Positions 41,986 through 51,072 of a DNA stretch of 64,000 nt are shown in pieces. The DNA lies in NCBI RefSeq assembly GCF_003391395.1, contig NZ_CP024190.1, forward strand, positions 186,001 to 250,000, read 5' to 3'. Source of the stretch: Mycobacterium marinum. Lineage in GTDB: Bacteria > Actinomycetota > Actinomycetes > Mycobacteriales > Mycobacteriaceae. Within the stretch, counting starts at the first letter, position 1. The number at the start of each line of letters is the position of its first letter. The translations under genes and the position numbers were made by a program. The notes below the pieces were generated by a model that made no database searches, was not told the DNA's origin, and worked only from the letters and a program-made list of their open reading frames with translations.

Positions 41986-43371
41986 TCAGCACTCGACGAT
42001 GTTGACGGCCACGTTGATGGCCAGGCCGCCGGCCGAGGTCTCCTTGTACTTGGCGTGCATGTCGGCGCCGGTAGCCCGCATGGTATCGATCACCTGGTCA
42101 AGGGTCACGCGGTGGAAACCGTCACCCCGCAGCGCCATTCGGGCGGCGTTGATGGCCTTACCCGCGGAGATCGCGTTGCGCTCGATGCAGGGGATCTGCA
42201 CCAGCCCGGCGATGGGATCGCAGGTCAGGCCAAGGCTGTGTTCCATGGCAATCTCGGCGGCGTTTTCCACTTGCCGCGGCGTGCCACCGAGGACCTCCGC
42301 CAGTCCGGCGGCGGCCATCGCGGCCGCGGAGCCGACTTCGCCCTGACAGCCCACCTCGGCCCCGGAAATCGACGCCCGCTCCTTGAATAGGGATCCGATG
42401 GCGCCCGCGGTCAGCAGAAAACGAACCGTGGCGTCCTCGGAGTCCGCGTTACCGGCTTGCGTGTAGTGGGCGGCGTAATGCAGGACGGCGGGCACAATGC
42501 CGGCAGCACCGTTTGTTGGCGCCGTGACGACGCGGCCGCCGGAAGCGTTCTCCTCATTGACGGCCAGCGCAACCAGGTTGACCCAATCCTCGGCGAATTC
42601 GGGTTTGCGGTTCGGGTCTTCGGCGTTCAAGCGCTCATACCAGCTTTTCGCGCGACGCCGCACCTGCAGGCTGCCCGGGAGTAAACCGTCGCGCGAAATG
42701 CTCTGCTGTTCGCACTCCACCATGACGTCGCGTAGGTGCAGCAGACCGCTTCGGACGTCTTGTGCACTGCGACAGCATGATTCGTTGCGTAGCGCCACCT
42801 CGCTGATCGAGATGCCGAATTGGTCGCAGATGTCGAGCAACTCCTGGCCTGAGGAGTACGGCAGGGGGGTGCGACATGAATGGCGGTCGTCGCTGTGATC
42901 GGAACCCGCTGTGACGATAAAGCCGCCGCCGACAGAGAAGTAGGTCTCGGTGGCCAGCACCCGCCCCCCGGAATCGGTGGCGGTCAGCGTCATCCCGTTG
43001 GGGTGGGTGGGCAAGACGACGTCGGGATGCAGCTTGACGTCCCCCTCGGTAAGGGGGACCGCCACGGTGCCGTCGATCCGGGTGACCCCGGACTCGGCGA
43101 TTTCGGCGAGCCGGCGCTCCTTGGCTTCGCTGCTGATCGCCTCGGGCTGAAAGCCTTCCAGGCCGAGTAGCACCGCGGACATGGTGCCGTGGCCCGCGCC
43201 GGTGGCCGCGAGCGAGCCGAAGAGATCGATTTGTACCGCGGCGACGGCATCGCGCTGCCCTGCGCTGCGCAGCGTAGCGATGAACTCGTTGGCCGCGCGC
43301 ATCGGGCCCACGGTGTGGGAACTGGAGGGCCCGATGCCCACGGTGAAGAGTTCGAAAACGCTGATCGTCAT
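41986..43371 (-). CDS. sdaA: L-serine dehydratase
   Basis: A 461-residue single-chain L-serine dehydratase with the beta ('ISVFELFTVGIGPSSSHTVG') and alpha ('GAAGIVPAVLHYAAHY', 'GEVGSAAAMAAAGLAEVLGG') domains fused, as usual in actinobacteria. Converts L-serine to pyruvate and ammonia using a [4Fe-4S] cluster; 'CQGEVGSAAA' and 'LTCDPIAGLVQIPCIERNAI' hold the ligating cysteine positions. The start overlaps the glyA stop as ATGA. Last gene of the riboswitch-controlled operon, it drains serine made by GlyA. Confidence 0.95.
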   Translation of the reverse strand: MTISVFELFTVGIGPSSSHTVGPMRAANEFIATLRSAGQRDAVAAVQIDLFGSLAATGAGHGTMSAVLLGLEGFQPEAISSEAKERRLAEIAESGVTRIDGTVAVPLTEGDVKLHPDVVLPTHPNGMTLTATDSGGRVLATETYFSVGGGFIVTAGSDHSDDRHSCRTPLPYSSGQELLDICDQFGISISEVALRNESCCRSAQDVRSGLLHLRDVMVECEQQSISRDGLLPGSLQVRRRAKSWYERLNAEDPNRKPEFAEDWVNLVALAVNEENASGGRVVTAPTNGAAGIVPAVLHYAAHYTQAGNADSEDATVRFLLTAGAIGSLFKERASISGAEVGCQGEVGSAAAMAAAGLAEVLGGTPRQVENAAEIAMEHSLGLTCDPIAGLVQIPCIERNAISAGKAINAARMALRGDGFHRVTLDQVIDTMRATGADMHAKYKETSAGGLAINVAVNIVEC

Positions 43372-44645
43372 GGCTTGTGCAGTTCCGGGTACAGCGGATA
43401 GCGCGCGGCGAGCTCCTGGACCTGCTTGCGCAGCTCACCCAGCTGGTCGTCGTCAGCAGCGGTCAGTGCCGCCGCGACGATGTCGGCTACGGCGCCGAAG
43501 TCGTCGTGGGAGAAGCCGCGCGAGGCCAGCGCGGGGGTGCCGATGCGCAGCCCGGAGGTGACCATCGGGGGCCGCGGATCGAATGGGACGGCGTTGCGGT
43601 TGACCGTGATGTCGACGGCGGCCAGCCGGTCCTCGGCTTGCTGGCCATCAAGGTCGGCGTTGCGCAGGTCGACCAGTACCAGGTGAACGTCGGTTCCGCC
43701 GGTCAACACGGTGATGCCCCGTTCGGCGACATCGGGCTGGTTCAACCGATCGGCCAGGATTCGGGCACCGTCGAGGCAACGCTGTTGGCGCTGCACGAAT
43801 TCGGGCTGCGCAGCCATTTTGAAGGCGGTGGCCTTCGCGGCGATGACGTGTTCGAGCGGCCCGCCCTGCTGGCCGGGGAACACCGCGGAGTTGATCTTCT
43901 TGGCGATGGCCGCATCGTTGGACAAGATGATGCCGCCGCGCGGCCCACCCAGCGTCTTGTGCGTGGTGGAGGTGACGACGTGCGCGTGCGGCACCGGGCT
44001 GGGGTGCAGGCCGGTGGCGACCAGGCCGGCGAAATGTGCCATGTCGACCATCAGCACGGCACCGACCTCGTCGGCGATCTCACGGAATCGGGCGAAGTCC
44101 AACTGCCGGGGGTATGCCGACCAGCCCGCGATGATCATCTTGGGCTGGTGATCGCGGGCTGCTTGAGCGACGGCATCCATGTCAATGAGGTAGTCGTCTT
44201 TGGACACCTCATAGGCCGCGACGTTGTAGAGCTTGCCGGAGAAATTGATTCGCATCCCGTGGGTGAGGTGGCCCCCGTGAGCCAGCGAGAGCCCGAGAAT
44301 GGTGTCGCCGGGATTGAGCAACGCGTGCATGGCGGACGCATTGGCAGTCGCACCCGAATGTGGTTGCACGTTGGCGTATTCGGCGCCGAAGAGCGCTTTG
44401 ACGCGGTCGATGGCCAATTGCTCCACACCGTCGACGAATTCGCAGCCGCCGTAGTAGCGCCGGCCCGGGTAGCCCTCGGCGTACTTGTTGGTCAGGACCG
44501 AGCCTTGGGCCTGCATCACCGCCAGCGGTGCGTAGTTCTCCGAGGCGATCATTTCCAGCCCGGTTTCCTGGCGGTTGAGCTCGCTGTCGATCAGGGCCGC
44601 GATGTCGGGGTCGAAGGTGCTTAGGGATTCGTTGAGGATGGTCAC
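43368..44645 (-). CDS. glyA2: serine hydroxymethyltransferase (GlyA2 type)
   Basis: A 425-residue PLP enzyme interconverting glycine + 5,10-methylene-THF and serine. 'LEMIASENYAPLAVMQAQGS', 'GYPGRRYYGGCEFVD', 'QPHSGATANASAMHALL' and the Schiff-base lysine in 'TSTTHKTLGGPRGG' (about K230) are present. The start is GTG 44645, overlapping the gcvH stop (GTGA); the frame runs further upstream but only shadows gcvH. Very like M. tuberculosis GlyA2, and likewise followed by sdaA. Confidence 0.95.
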   Translation of the reverse strand: MTILNESLSTFDPDIAALIDSELNRQETGLEMIASENYAPLAVMQAQGSVLTNKYAEGYPGRRYYGGCEFVDGVEQLAIDRVKALFGAEYANVQPHSGATANASAMHALLNPGDTILGLSLAHGGHLTHGMRINFSGKLYNVAAYEVSKDDYLIDMDAVAQAARDHQPKMIIAGWSAYPRQLDFARFREIADEVGAVLMVDMAHFAGLVATGLHPSPVPHAHVVTSTTHKTLGGPRGGIILSNDAAIAKKINSAVFPGQQGGPLEHVIAAKATAFKMAAQPEFVQRQQRCLDGARILADRLNQPDVAERGITVLTGGTDVHLVLVDLRNADLDGQQAEDRLAAVDITVNRNAVPFDPRPPMVTSGLRIGTPALASRGFSHDDFGAVADIVAAALTAADDDQLGELRKQVQELAARYPLYPELHKP

Positions 44646-45046
44646 AAGCTTAGTCCGTTCTGTCCGGCGTACTCGCTGGCGGTCAACAGCTCTCCTACGG
44701 CGGCCGGCCGCACGGAGTACAGCCAACCCGCGCCGTAGGGATCGGTGGCGATGGTTGCCGGGTCATCGACGGCGGCGGTGTTGACCTCGACGATCTCACC
44801 GCTGGCGGGGGCGATCAAATCCGAAACGGTCTTTGTCGATTCCACTTCCCCGCAGGACTCGCCCGCGGAGACGGTCTCGCCGACCTCGGGCAGTTGCACG
44901 AAGACGAGGTCGCCGAGGGCTTCAACAGCAACCGAGGTGATGCCGACGCGGACGGGACCGTCGGGTGTGGCCGCACCGGGTGCGATGTCGATCCACTCAT
45001 GGTCAGCGGTGTAGCTGCGGTCGCCAGGTATTTTGCGGTCGGTCAT
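44642..45046 (-). CDS. gcvH: glycine cleavage H protein
   Basis: A 134-residue lipoyl carrier. Lipoylated lysine in 'GEVESTKTVSDLIAP' (Lys72), 'DHEWIDI' at the start, and the typical hybrid barrel motif 'GDLVFVQLPEVGETV'. Shuttles the aminomethyl group between GcvP and GcvT. 46 bases downstream of gcvT and overlapping glyA by four. Confidence 0.95.
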   Translation of the reverse strand: MTDRKIPGDRSYTADHEWIDIAPGAATPDGPVRVGITSVAVEALGDLVFVQLPEVGETVSAGESCGEVESTKTVSDLIAPASGEIVEVNTAAVDDPATIATDPYGAGWLYSVRPAAVGELLTASEYAGQNGLSL

Positions 45047-45092
45047 GGTCGCCTTTCTTGGGATGCGTGGGCGGTCGCGATGGTCATGAGGA

Positions 45093-46220
45093 TCAGGCTG
45101 GGCGCGGTCGCACGTAGAACGGTGTCGCGACTACCCGGAAGTGTTCCATGCTGCCCCGGATATCCACGGCGACAATAGAATCAGTGTCTACCGTGCCGGC
45201 TTCGACATAGCTGATCGCGATCGGGTAGCCCAGCGTGGGAGAAAGAGCCCCCGACGTGACCGTCCCGATCTGCCGCTGGCCGTCCTCGGTGTACACCGCA
45301 TATCCGGCCCGAGCGGCGCGCTTGCCGAGTCCCTGCAGGCCGATCAGCGTGCGTCGCGGTCCCTGCGCGGCCAGTTCGGCGAGGGCATCGCGGCCGACGA
45401 AGTACTTCTCGAGTCGTACCGTTCGGCCCAGTCCCGCGTCGTATGGGCTGGTCTCCAGCGAGAGTTCATGGCCGTAGAGCGCCATACCGGCTTCCAGCCG
45501 CAGCGTGTCGCGGCAGGCCAATCCGGCCGGGATGACGCCGTCGGCGCGACCGGCGTCGAGTAGCAGGTGCCAGACCGGGGCGGCGTGCGCGTTGTCGACG
45601 TAGAGTTCGAATCCGTCTTCGCCGGTGTATCCGGTGCGGGCCAGCAGCACTGGTATCTCGCCCAGCTGTATTTGCGTGGCCGCGTAGTACTTGAGCTCGG
45701 TGACCGTGGCCCGGTCGGCCTCGGCGACCACCTTGCACAGCACCCGCTCGGCGACGGGTCCCTGCAACGCGATGAGCGCGGTGTCCTGGGAGCGGTCGGT
45801 GACCGTGGCGTCGAATCCGGCGGCCCGTTGGACCAGCGCTTCGTAGACGGCCGCCACGTTGGCGGCGTTGGCAACGACGAGGAAATTGTCCTCGGCGAGC
45901 CGATATGCCACCAGGTCATCGATCACACCGCCGTCCTCCTGGCACAGCAGTGAGTACTTGGCCTTTCCTACCTTGAGGCCGGAGAACGCGCCCACCAACG
46001 CGTAGTCCAGGGCGGCCGCGGCCCCGGGACCGAGGACCTCGATTTCGCCCATGTGCGACAGATCGAACAATCCGGCGGCGCTGCGCACAGTGTGATGTTC
46101 GGTGAGCTCGCTGCCGTAGCGCACCGGCATTTGCCAGCCGGCAAAGTCGGTGAAGCGGGCACCCAGCTCATGGTGCTGCTGCAGCAATGGAGTGGCCGGT
46201 GTGGTCCTGCTGGTCGTCAT
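45093..46220 (-). CDS. gcvT: glycine cleavage T protein (aminomethyltransferase)
   Basis: A 375-residue protein from ATG 46220 ('TPLLQQHHELGARFTDFAGW'). 'PVRYGSELTEHHTVRSAAGL', 'FDLSHMGEIEV' and 'RTGYTGEDGFELYV' are GcvT signatures. Transfers the methylene group from GcvH to tetrahydrofolate, releasing ammonia. The frame stays open upstream but that part lies antisense-free within the end of gcvP in another frame. 17 bases separate it from gcvP. Confidence 0.95.
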   Translation of the reverse strand: MTTSRTTPATPLLQQHHELGARFTDFAGWQMPVRYGSELTEHHTVRSAAGLFDLSHMGEIEVLGPGAAAALDYALVGAFSGLKVGKAKYSLLCQEDGGVIDDLVAYRLAEDNFLVVANAANVAAVYEALVQRAAGFDATVTDRSQDTALIALQGPVAERVLCKVVAEADRATVTELKYYAATQIQLGEIPVLLARTGYTGEDGFELYVDNAHAAPVWHLLLDAGRADGVIPAGLACRDTLRLEAGMALYGHELSLETSPYDAGLGRTVRLEKYFVGRDALAELAAQGPRRTLIGLQGLGKRAARAGYAVYTEDGQRQIGTVTSGALSPTLGYPIAISYVEAGTVDTDSIVAVDIRGSMEHFRVVATPFYVRPRPA

Positions 46221-46237
46221 GTCTATTCCCTTGCTGG

Positions 46238-49123
46238 TCAAAGTACTTGAAGTGAAGCGGATTTCGGCGGCAACGTCGACTCGAAGGCCGCTGGCGACGG
46301 GCACGAGCAGACCAGGTTGCGATCGCCGTGTACGCCATCGATGCGCCGCACCGGAGGCCAGTACTTGTCGGTGACCAGCCAGGGCGCCGGGAATGCGGCC
46401 ACACTGCGCGGGTACGGCAGGTCCCAGGTATCTGCACACACCATTTCGGCGGTGTGCGGGGCTTGGCGCAGTGGGCTGGCCTCCAAGGGCCACTCGCCCC
46501 ACATGACCAGGTCGATTTCGCCGCGGATGGCGACCATCGCATCGACGAACCGGTCGAGCTCGGCCAGATCTTCGGACTCGGTCGGTTCCACCATCAGCGT
46601 GCCGCTTACCGGAAACGCCAGCGTGGGGGCGTGGAATCCGTAGTCGATGAGCCGCTTGGCGACGTCCTCTGCGGTGACTCCGGAGCGGCGGGTCAATTCC
46701 CGCAGATCCAGAATGCACTCGTGGGCGACCAATCCGTGTGGACCGGTGTAGAGCACCGGGTAGTGGTCGTTGAGCCTGGCGGCCAGGTAGTTGGCTGACA
46801 GCACGGCCGACTTGGTGGCCGTGGCCAGGCCGTCGGGACCCATCAGAGCGATATAGGCCCAGGTGATCGGCAAGATCCCGGCTGATCCGTAGTTCGCCGC
46901 CGCCACCGACGAGTCACTGGTGTCCTGGTGCGGGTCGTCCGGCAGGAACGGGGCCAGGTGCGCCCGCACCGCGACCGGGCCCACACCGGGTCCACCCCCG
47001 CCGTGCGGAATGCAGAATGTCTTGTGCAGGTTCAGGTGTGAGACGTCGCCGCCGAAATGGCCCGGCCGCGCGATTCCCACCAGCGCGTTGAGGTTGGCGC
47101 CGTCGATGTACACCTGGCCGCCCGCCTTGTGCACCAGATCGCACACGGTGGTGACGTCGGGCTCGTAGACACCATGGGTGGACGGGTAGGTGAGCATGAT
47201 GGCCGCCAGCTCCGCTGAATGGGTGCTGATCTTGGCGCGCAGGTCGGCTAGGTCGATGCTGCCGTCGGCGGCGGTGGCCACCACGACCACCTGCATGCCG
47301 GCCAGCACCGCCGAGGCCGCGTTGGTGCCATGAGCCGACTGCGGAATCAGGCAGATTCGGCGTTGCTGCTCGCCGCGGCTGGCGTGGTAGCCGTGAATGG
47401 CGAGCAGGCCGGCGAGTTCGCCCTGGGATCCCGCGTTGGGCTGCAGCGAGACGCGGTCGTAGCCGGTGATCTCGGCCAGCCAGCGCTCGAGATCGGCGAT
47501 CAGCTCCCGATATCCCGTGGTCTGCGCAATCGGGGCGTGCGGGTGGATGGCCGCGAACTCTGGCCAGCTGATCGGGGCCATTTCGACCGCGGAGTTGAGC
47601 TTCATGGTGCACGAACCCAGCGGGATCATGGTGCGGTCCAGGGCCAGGTCGCGATCCGAGAGCTTGCGCAGGAACCGCATCATGGCGGTCTCGGAGCGGT
47701 GTTCGTGGAATACGCCGTGCTGCAGGTAGGGCGTTGTCCTGAGCAACTCCGAGCCCAGGGGGGATCGGCTCGGCGCGATGCGTTCGACATCGAAGGCCTT
47801 GAGCACCAAAGTGATGACCTCGGTGGTGGTGGTCTCGTCGCAGCTGATTCCGACATGGTCAGAACCCGCACGTCGCAGATTGATGCCGAGGCTTTCCGCG
47901 CGTGCGATCAATTCGCCGGCGCGGCCTGGGACTTCGACCAGCACGGTGTCGAAGAACTGGTCATGGGCCACGGTGTAGCCGTGGTGGCGCAGGCTGGCCG
48001 CAATCGACACAGCATGGGCGTGAACTCGAGAAGCGATGTCGCGCAGCCCCTCCGGTCCGTGATAGACGGCGTACATCGCGGCGACGTTGGCCAGCAGTGC
48101 CTGGGCGGTGCAGATGTTGCTGGTGGCCTTGTCGCGGCGGATGTGCTGTTCGCGCGTCTGCAGGGCAAGTCGGTAGGCCGGTGCGCCGTTGACGTCCTTG
48201 GACACCCCGACCAGCCGGCCCGGCAGTGCCCGCTCCAGCCCGCTCCGGACCGCCATGTACCCGGCGTGGGGCCCGCCGAAGAACAGCGGAACACCGAATC
48301 TCTGGGCCGAGCCCACCGCGATGTCGGCGCCGAGTTCCCCTGGCGGGGTCAACAGGGTCAGCGACAGCAGGTCCGCGGCGACGGTGGTCATGGCGCCCCG
48401 GGCTTTCGCGGTGGCGATCAACCGGCCCAGGTGCCGTACCGCGCCGCTGGCGCCGGGTGCTTGCAGCACGATGCCGAAGAAGTCGCCCTCGGGCAGCTTC
48501 TTTTCGATGTCAACGAGTTCGATGTCGATGCCCACCGCTGCCGCACGGGTCCGAAGCACCGACAGGGTCTGGGTGAAGCAGTCGCTGTCGACCAACAGTC
48601 GTGCAGACGGGCTCTTGCTGGACCGCCGCATCAGCAGCATCGCTTCCACGACCGCTGTCGCCTCGTCGAGCAACGACGCGCCGGCCAGTGGCAGCCCGGT
48701 GAGGTCCTCGATCATGGTCTGGAAGGTCAGCAGCGCCTCGAGACGGCCCTGCGAGATCTCGGGCTGATAAGGGGTATACGCCGTGTACCAGGCCGGCGAT
48801 TCGATGAGGTTGCGGCGCAGCACTTCTGGTGTCACACACGGCGAGTAGCCCTGGCCGATCATGGACACCCGGATCGTGTTGCGTTCGGCCATCGAGGCCA
48901 GATCAGTGAGCACCTGCTGTTCGGTTCGAGCCGCGGGCAGGGCCATCGGCGCGGTGTTTCGGATCCGCGCCGGCACGGCAGCATCGATGAGGTCATCGAG
49001 GCTGGGGTAGCCGACCGTGGCGAGCATGTGCGCAATCGCCGCGGGATCGGGGCCGATGTGACGGGGCACGAAACTGGAAGCGACAGCGCGACCGCCGTGC
49101 AGTTGTTCATATGTTTCAGACAA
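46238..49123 (-). CDS. gcvP: glycine dehydrogenase (decarboxylating), P protein
   Basis: A 961-residue fused P protein. PLP lysine in 'LNLHKTFCIPHGGGGPG' (about K701), 'FVPRHIGPD' at the N-terminus and 'PYQPEISQGRLEALLTFQTM'. It decarboxylates glycine and passes the aminomethyl group to lipoyl-GcvH. The start is TTG 49123, supported by GGAG seven bases before it and by the family N-terminus; the next in-frame ATG is far inside. Head gene of the operon, directly behind the glycine riboswitch. GcvL is not encoded here; the general lipoamide dehydrogenase would serve. Confidence 0.95.
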   Translation of the reverse strand: MSETYEQLHGGRAVASSFVPRHIGPDPAAIAHMLATVGYPSLDDLIDAAVPARIRNTAPMALPAARTEQQVLTDLASMAERNTIRVSMIGQGYSPCVTPEVLRRNLIESPAWYTAYTPYQPEISQGRLEALLTFQTMIEDLTGLPLAGASLLDEATAVVEAMLLMRRSSKSPSARLLVDSDCFTQTLSVLRTRAAAVGIDIELVDIEKKLPEGDFFGIVLQAPGASGAVRHLGRLIATAKARGAMTTVAADLLSLTLLTPPGELGADIAVGSAQRFGVPLFFGGPHAGYMAVRSGLERALPGRLVGVSKDVNGAPAYRLALQTREQHIRRDKATSNICTAQALLANVAAMYAVYHGPEGLRDIASRVHAHAVSIAASLRHHGYTVAHDQFFDTVLVEVPGRAGELIARAESLGINLRRAGSDHVGISCDETTTTEVITLVLKAFDVERIAPSRSPLGSELLRTTPYLQHGVFHEHRSETAMMRFLRKLSDRDLALDRTMIPLGSCTMKLNSAVEMAPISWPEFAAIHPHAPIAQTTGYRELIADLERWLAEITGYDRVSLQPNAGSQGELAGLLAIHGYHASRGEQQRRICLIPQSAHGTNAASAVLAGMQVVVVATAADGSIDLADLRAKISTHSAELAAIMLTYPSTHGVYEPDVTTVCDLVHKAGGQVYIDGANLNALVGIARPGHFGGDVSHLNLHKTFCIPHGGGGPGVGPVAVRAHLAPFLPDDPHQDTSDSSVAAANYGSAGILPITWAYIALMGPDGLATATKSAVLSANYLAARLNDHYPVLYTGPHGLVAHECILDLRELTRRSGVTAEDVAKRLIDYGFHAPTLAFPVSGTLMVEPTESEDLAELDRFVDAMVAIRGEIDLVMWGEWPLEASPLRQAPHTAEMVCADTWDLPYPRSVAAFPAPWLVTDKYWPPVRRIDGVHGDRNLVCSCPSPAAFESTLPPKSASLQVL

Positions 49124-49166
49124 GGGGCAACTCCGGTTTCCGTGGGCCCGGATCGCACCGGGCTGG

Positions 49167-49372
49167 TTGCTCCCTCCCCGCTCTGTCCTGAAACCTGAGA
49201 GTCTGTGGCGCCGCCATTACAGCGACGTCGTACACCTTCGGTAAGGCACGGTCTAGGTGACCGATCCTTGTCTCCAGAGTCGCCTCGGCGATGCGGTACT
49301 GGGGCCTGAGAGATTCTCGGGGAGGAGATTGCTCCTACGGCGCCTCGATAGCGAGGTTTCTCCCGCGTCGCG
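49167..49372 (-). promoter_or_regulatory. tandem glycine riboswitch
   Basis: On the minus strand two aptamers follow one another. The first has 'GGGAGAAACC', 'GGCGCCGTAGGAGCAA' and 'AATCTCTCAGGCC' (about 49372-49300); the second has 'CTCTGGAGAC', 'TACCGAAGGTGTA' and 'ACTCTCAGGTTTCAGGACAG' (about 49290-49170). These are the conserved elements of tandem glycine riboswitches, usually an ON switch for glycine catabolism. The 3' end lies 44 bases before the gcvP TTG. Confidence 0.92.
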
Positions 49373-49692
49373 TCAACAGCAATGTTGTTGGCTATTTTGT
49401 TGTGACGAGCAGTCAACATACACACCGACTCGTCGTCTTGTCACTCCCCCGATTGGCCACATTTGGCGGTGCCCGGCGGTTGGCCGGACACCGCACGGGC
49501 GGGCGGTTGGCTGCAGGCCCGGGGCGACCAAGACCGGACACATTTGACCATCGAGCGTTAAACGCGGATGCGCACAATAATATTCGGGGCCCGCGGCGCC
49601 GCATTCGGACCGCTGTTCAGCTGCGAAAACGGCGGCCGGAGCTGCGGTGGGTGCCGGATCGATTGCTGATCCGATCCGCCCGATGTGAACCA
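49373..49692 (-). other. intergenic stretch upstream of the riboswitch
   Basis: No gene in 320 bases. The part nearest the riboswitch (about 49373-49440) is AT-rich for this genome and contains a TTGACT on the minus strand that could be a -35, but no clear -10 follows at the right distance. The rest separates the gcv operon from the end of the Rieske oxygenase gene. Confidence 0.4.
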
Positions 49693-51063
49693 TCACACAC
49701 GCGGGGCCCCCGGTCCGGGGCGAAGTCCGCCCCCGCTCATCCGCTCGGGTTCGGGTAGATCGAGGTAGCGCTCCAGGTTGCGGTGCATGTTGATGATCCG
49801 CCGTTCCTCGCCGGACAGCACCAGATGGGTGAAGCCGGGCTGATGCAAGCCGCGCTGGACACCCGGGAGCACGCGGATGTCTTGAGTGAGCACGATCCCG
49901 GGCTCGGCCTGGTCGGCGGCCATCCGGACGTCTGTCGGCTTGTTACGCGGCGCGTCCGGCGGCATCCGCGTCATCAGAAACATCACCATCTCGCCCTTGT
50001 CGGGATCGGCGAAGTGCTCCGGCTGGGGCCGCGAGCACATGATGGTCAGGTGGTCCGCGTTGGCCAGAAACGTCATGTTGGGAAACACGTTGTACTGATG
50101 CAGTCGGGTTATCCGATCGGTGTCGGCCCACTCGAGGTCGACACCGCGGGTGGCGGCAAAGGCTCGGGTGCGTGCCGCAATGAGATCCTGAACCGACTGG
50201 CCGGGCCGGCGCTCGTCGGCTGGCAACGGCGTGCCTTCGGCCGCGCCCATCAGCGCACCCTGTGTGTAAACGTAAGCGTCCCAGACCTCTTGGTCGCTCA
50301 GGGTGCCTTCGAAGCGTGGGCTCGGCACACCGTAGAGCTGGTCCGACTTCCCAGCGTGCCTCCAGATCTGTTGTGGGGCGTGAATATCGTCGACACAGCG
50401 CAACAATTCGGGATGCAATGTCTGAATGTGGTAGGTCTCGCTGTAGCCGTCAGCGATGGTCTTCCAATTGGCGTCGACTTCCACGGTGAGCGTGGCGTAG
50501 CAGCGAAAATCACTCAGCCCGCACCACGCGATGTCTTCGGGTATCGGGTCCAGGTAATCCATCAATGGCATCGCGGTGACGTCGAGACTGACGAAGACCA
50601 GGCCCTCCCAGGTCTCGACCCGCACGGGCAGCAACGGGAAGTCGGGCATGTGCAGCGAGCCGAAACCCTTGCGATTGGGCACTCGCCGCAGTTCTCCGGT
50701 CAGATCCCAGGTCCAGCCGTGGTAGCCGCACTTCAGTTCACGCAGGCCCGAACCCGAGCCCGCGCACAGCGAATTGCCCCGATGGCGACACACATTCTGG
50801 AATGCGCGCAGCACGCCGTCGCAGTCGTGGACGATCAGTACCGAATAGGGGCCGCAGCGGTACTCGAAGTAGTCGCCCGGCGCGGCGACATGGTCGAGCA
50901 TGCAGGCGAGCTGCCACACCTTGGGCCACATTCGTTCGATTTCGAGCTGGGCGAACGCGGGGGAGTGGTAGCGCTGCGCGGGCACCAGTGTCGGGGAAGC
51001 CGGCGGAACTCCAATCGCGTCCTCGTCGCGAGTGCGGGCGGGATTGCCGGCGGCGGTGCTCAT
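49693..51063 (-). CDS. Rieske-type ring-hydroxylating oxygenase, alpha subunit
   Basis: A 456-residue protein with a Rieske [2Fe-2S] motif C92-R-H94 ... C112-G-Y-H115 and the mononuclear-iron helix 'NWKTIADGYSETYHIQTLHPEL' shortened to NWK..YHIQTLH (His212, His217). This is the architecture of aromatic-ring dioxygenase and choline/carnitine-monooxygenase alpha subunits. No reductase or beta subunit is nearby. Nine bases downstream of the amidohydrolase gene, so the two are probably co-transcribed and act on one substrate (inference). Confidence 0.88.
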   Translation of the reverse strand: MSTAAGNPARTRDEDAIGVPPASPTLVPAQRYHSPAFAQLEIERMWPKVWQLACMLDHVAAPGDYFEYRCGPYSVLIVHDCDGVLRAFQNVCRHRGNSLCAGSGSGLRELKCGYHGWTWDLTGELRRVPNRKGFGSLHMPDFPLLPVRVETWEGLVFVSLDVTAMPLMDYLDPIPEDIAWCGLSDFRCYATLTVEVDANWKTIADGYSETYHIQTLHPELLRCVDDIHAPQQIWRHAGKSDQLYGVPSPRFEGTLSDQEVWDAYVYTQGALMGAAEGTPLPADERRPGQSVQDLIAARTRAFAATRGVDLEWADTDRITRLHQYNVFPNMTFLANADHLTIMCSRPQPEHFADPDKGEMVMFLMTRMPPDAPRNKPTDVRMAADQAEPGIVLTQDIRVLPGVQRGLHQPGFTHLVLSGEERRIINMHRNLERYLDLPEPERMSGGGLRPGPGAPRV

Positions 51064-51072
51064 CGCGTCCCG

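Noticed and set aside
47330..49198. 622-codon open frame antisense to gcvP
   Set aside because: It mirrors a certain gene with strong family motifs and has no protein-like pattern of its own; high G+C makes long antisense frames common.
49400..49440. Promoter of the gcv operon at a minus-strand TTGACT
   Set aside because: No TANNNT hexamer at 16-19 bases; too weak to list as a promoter.
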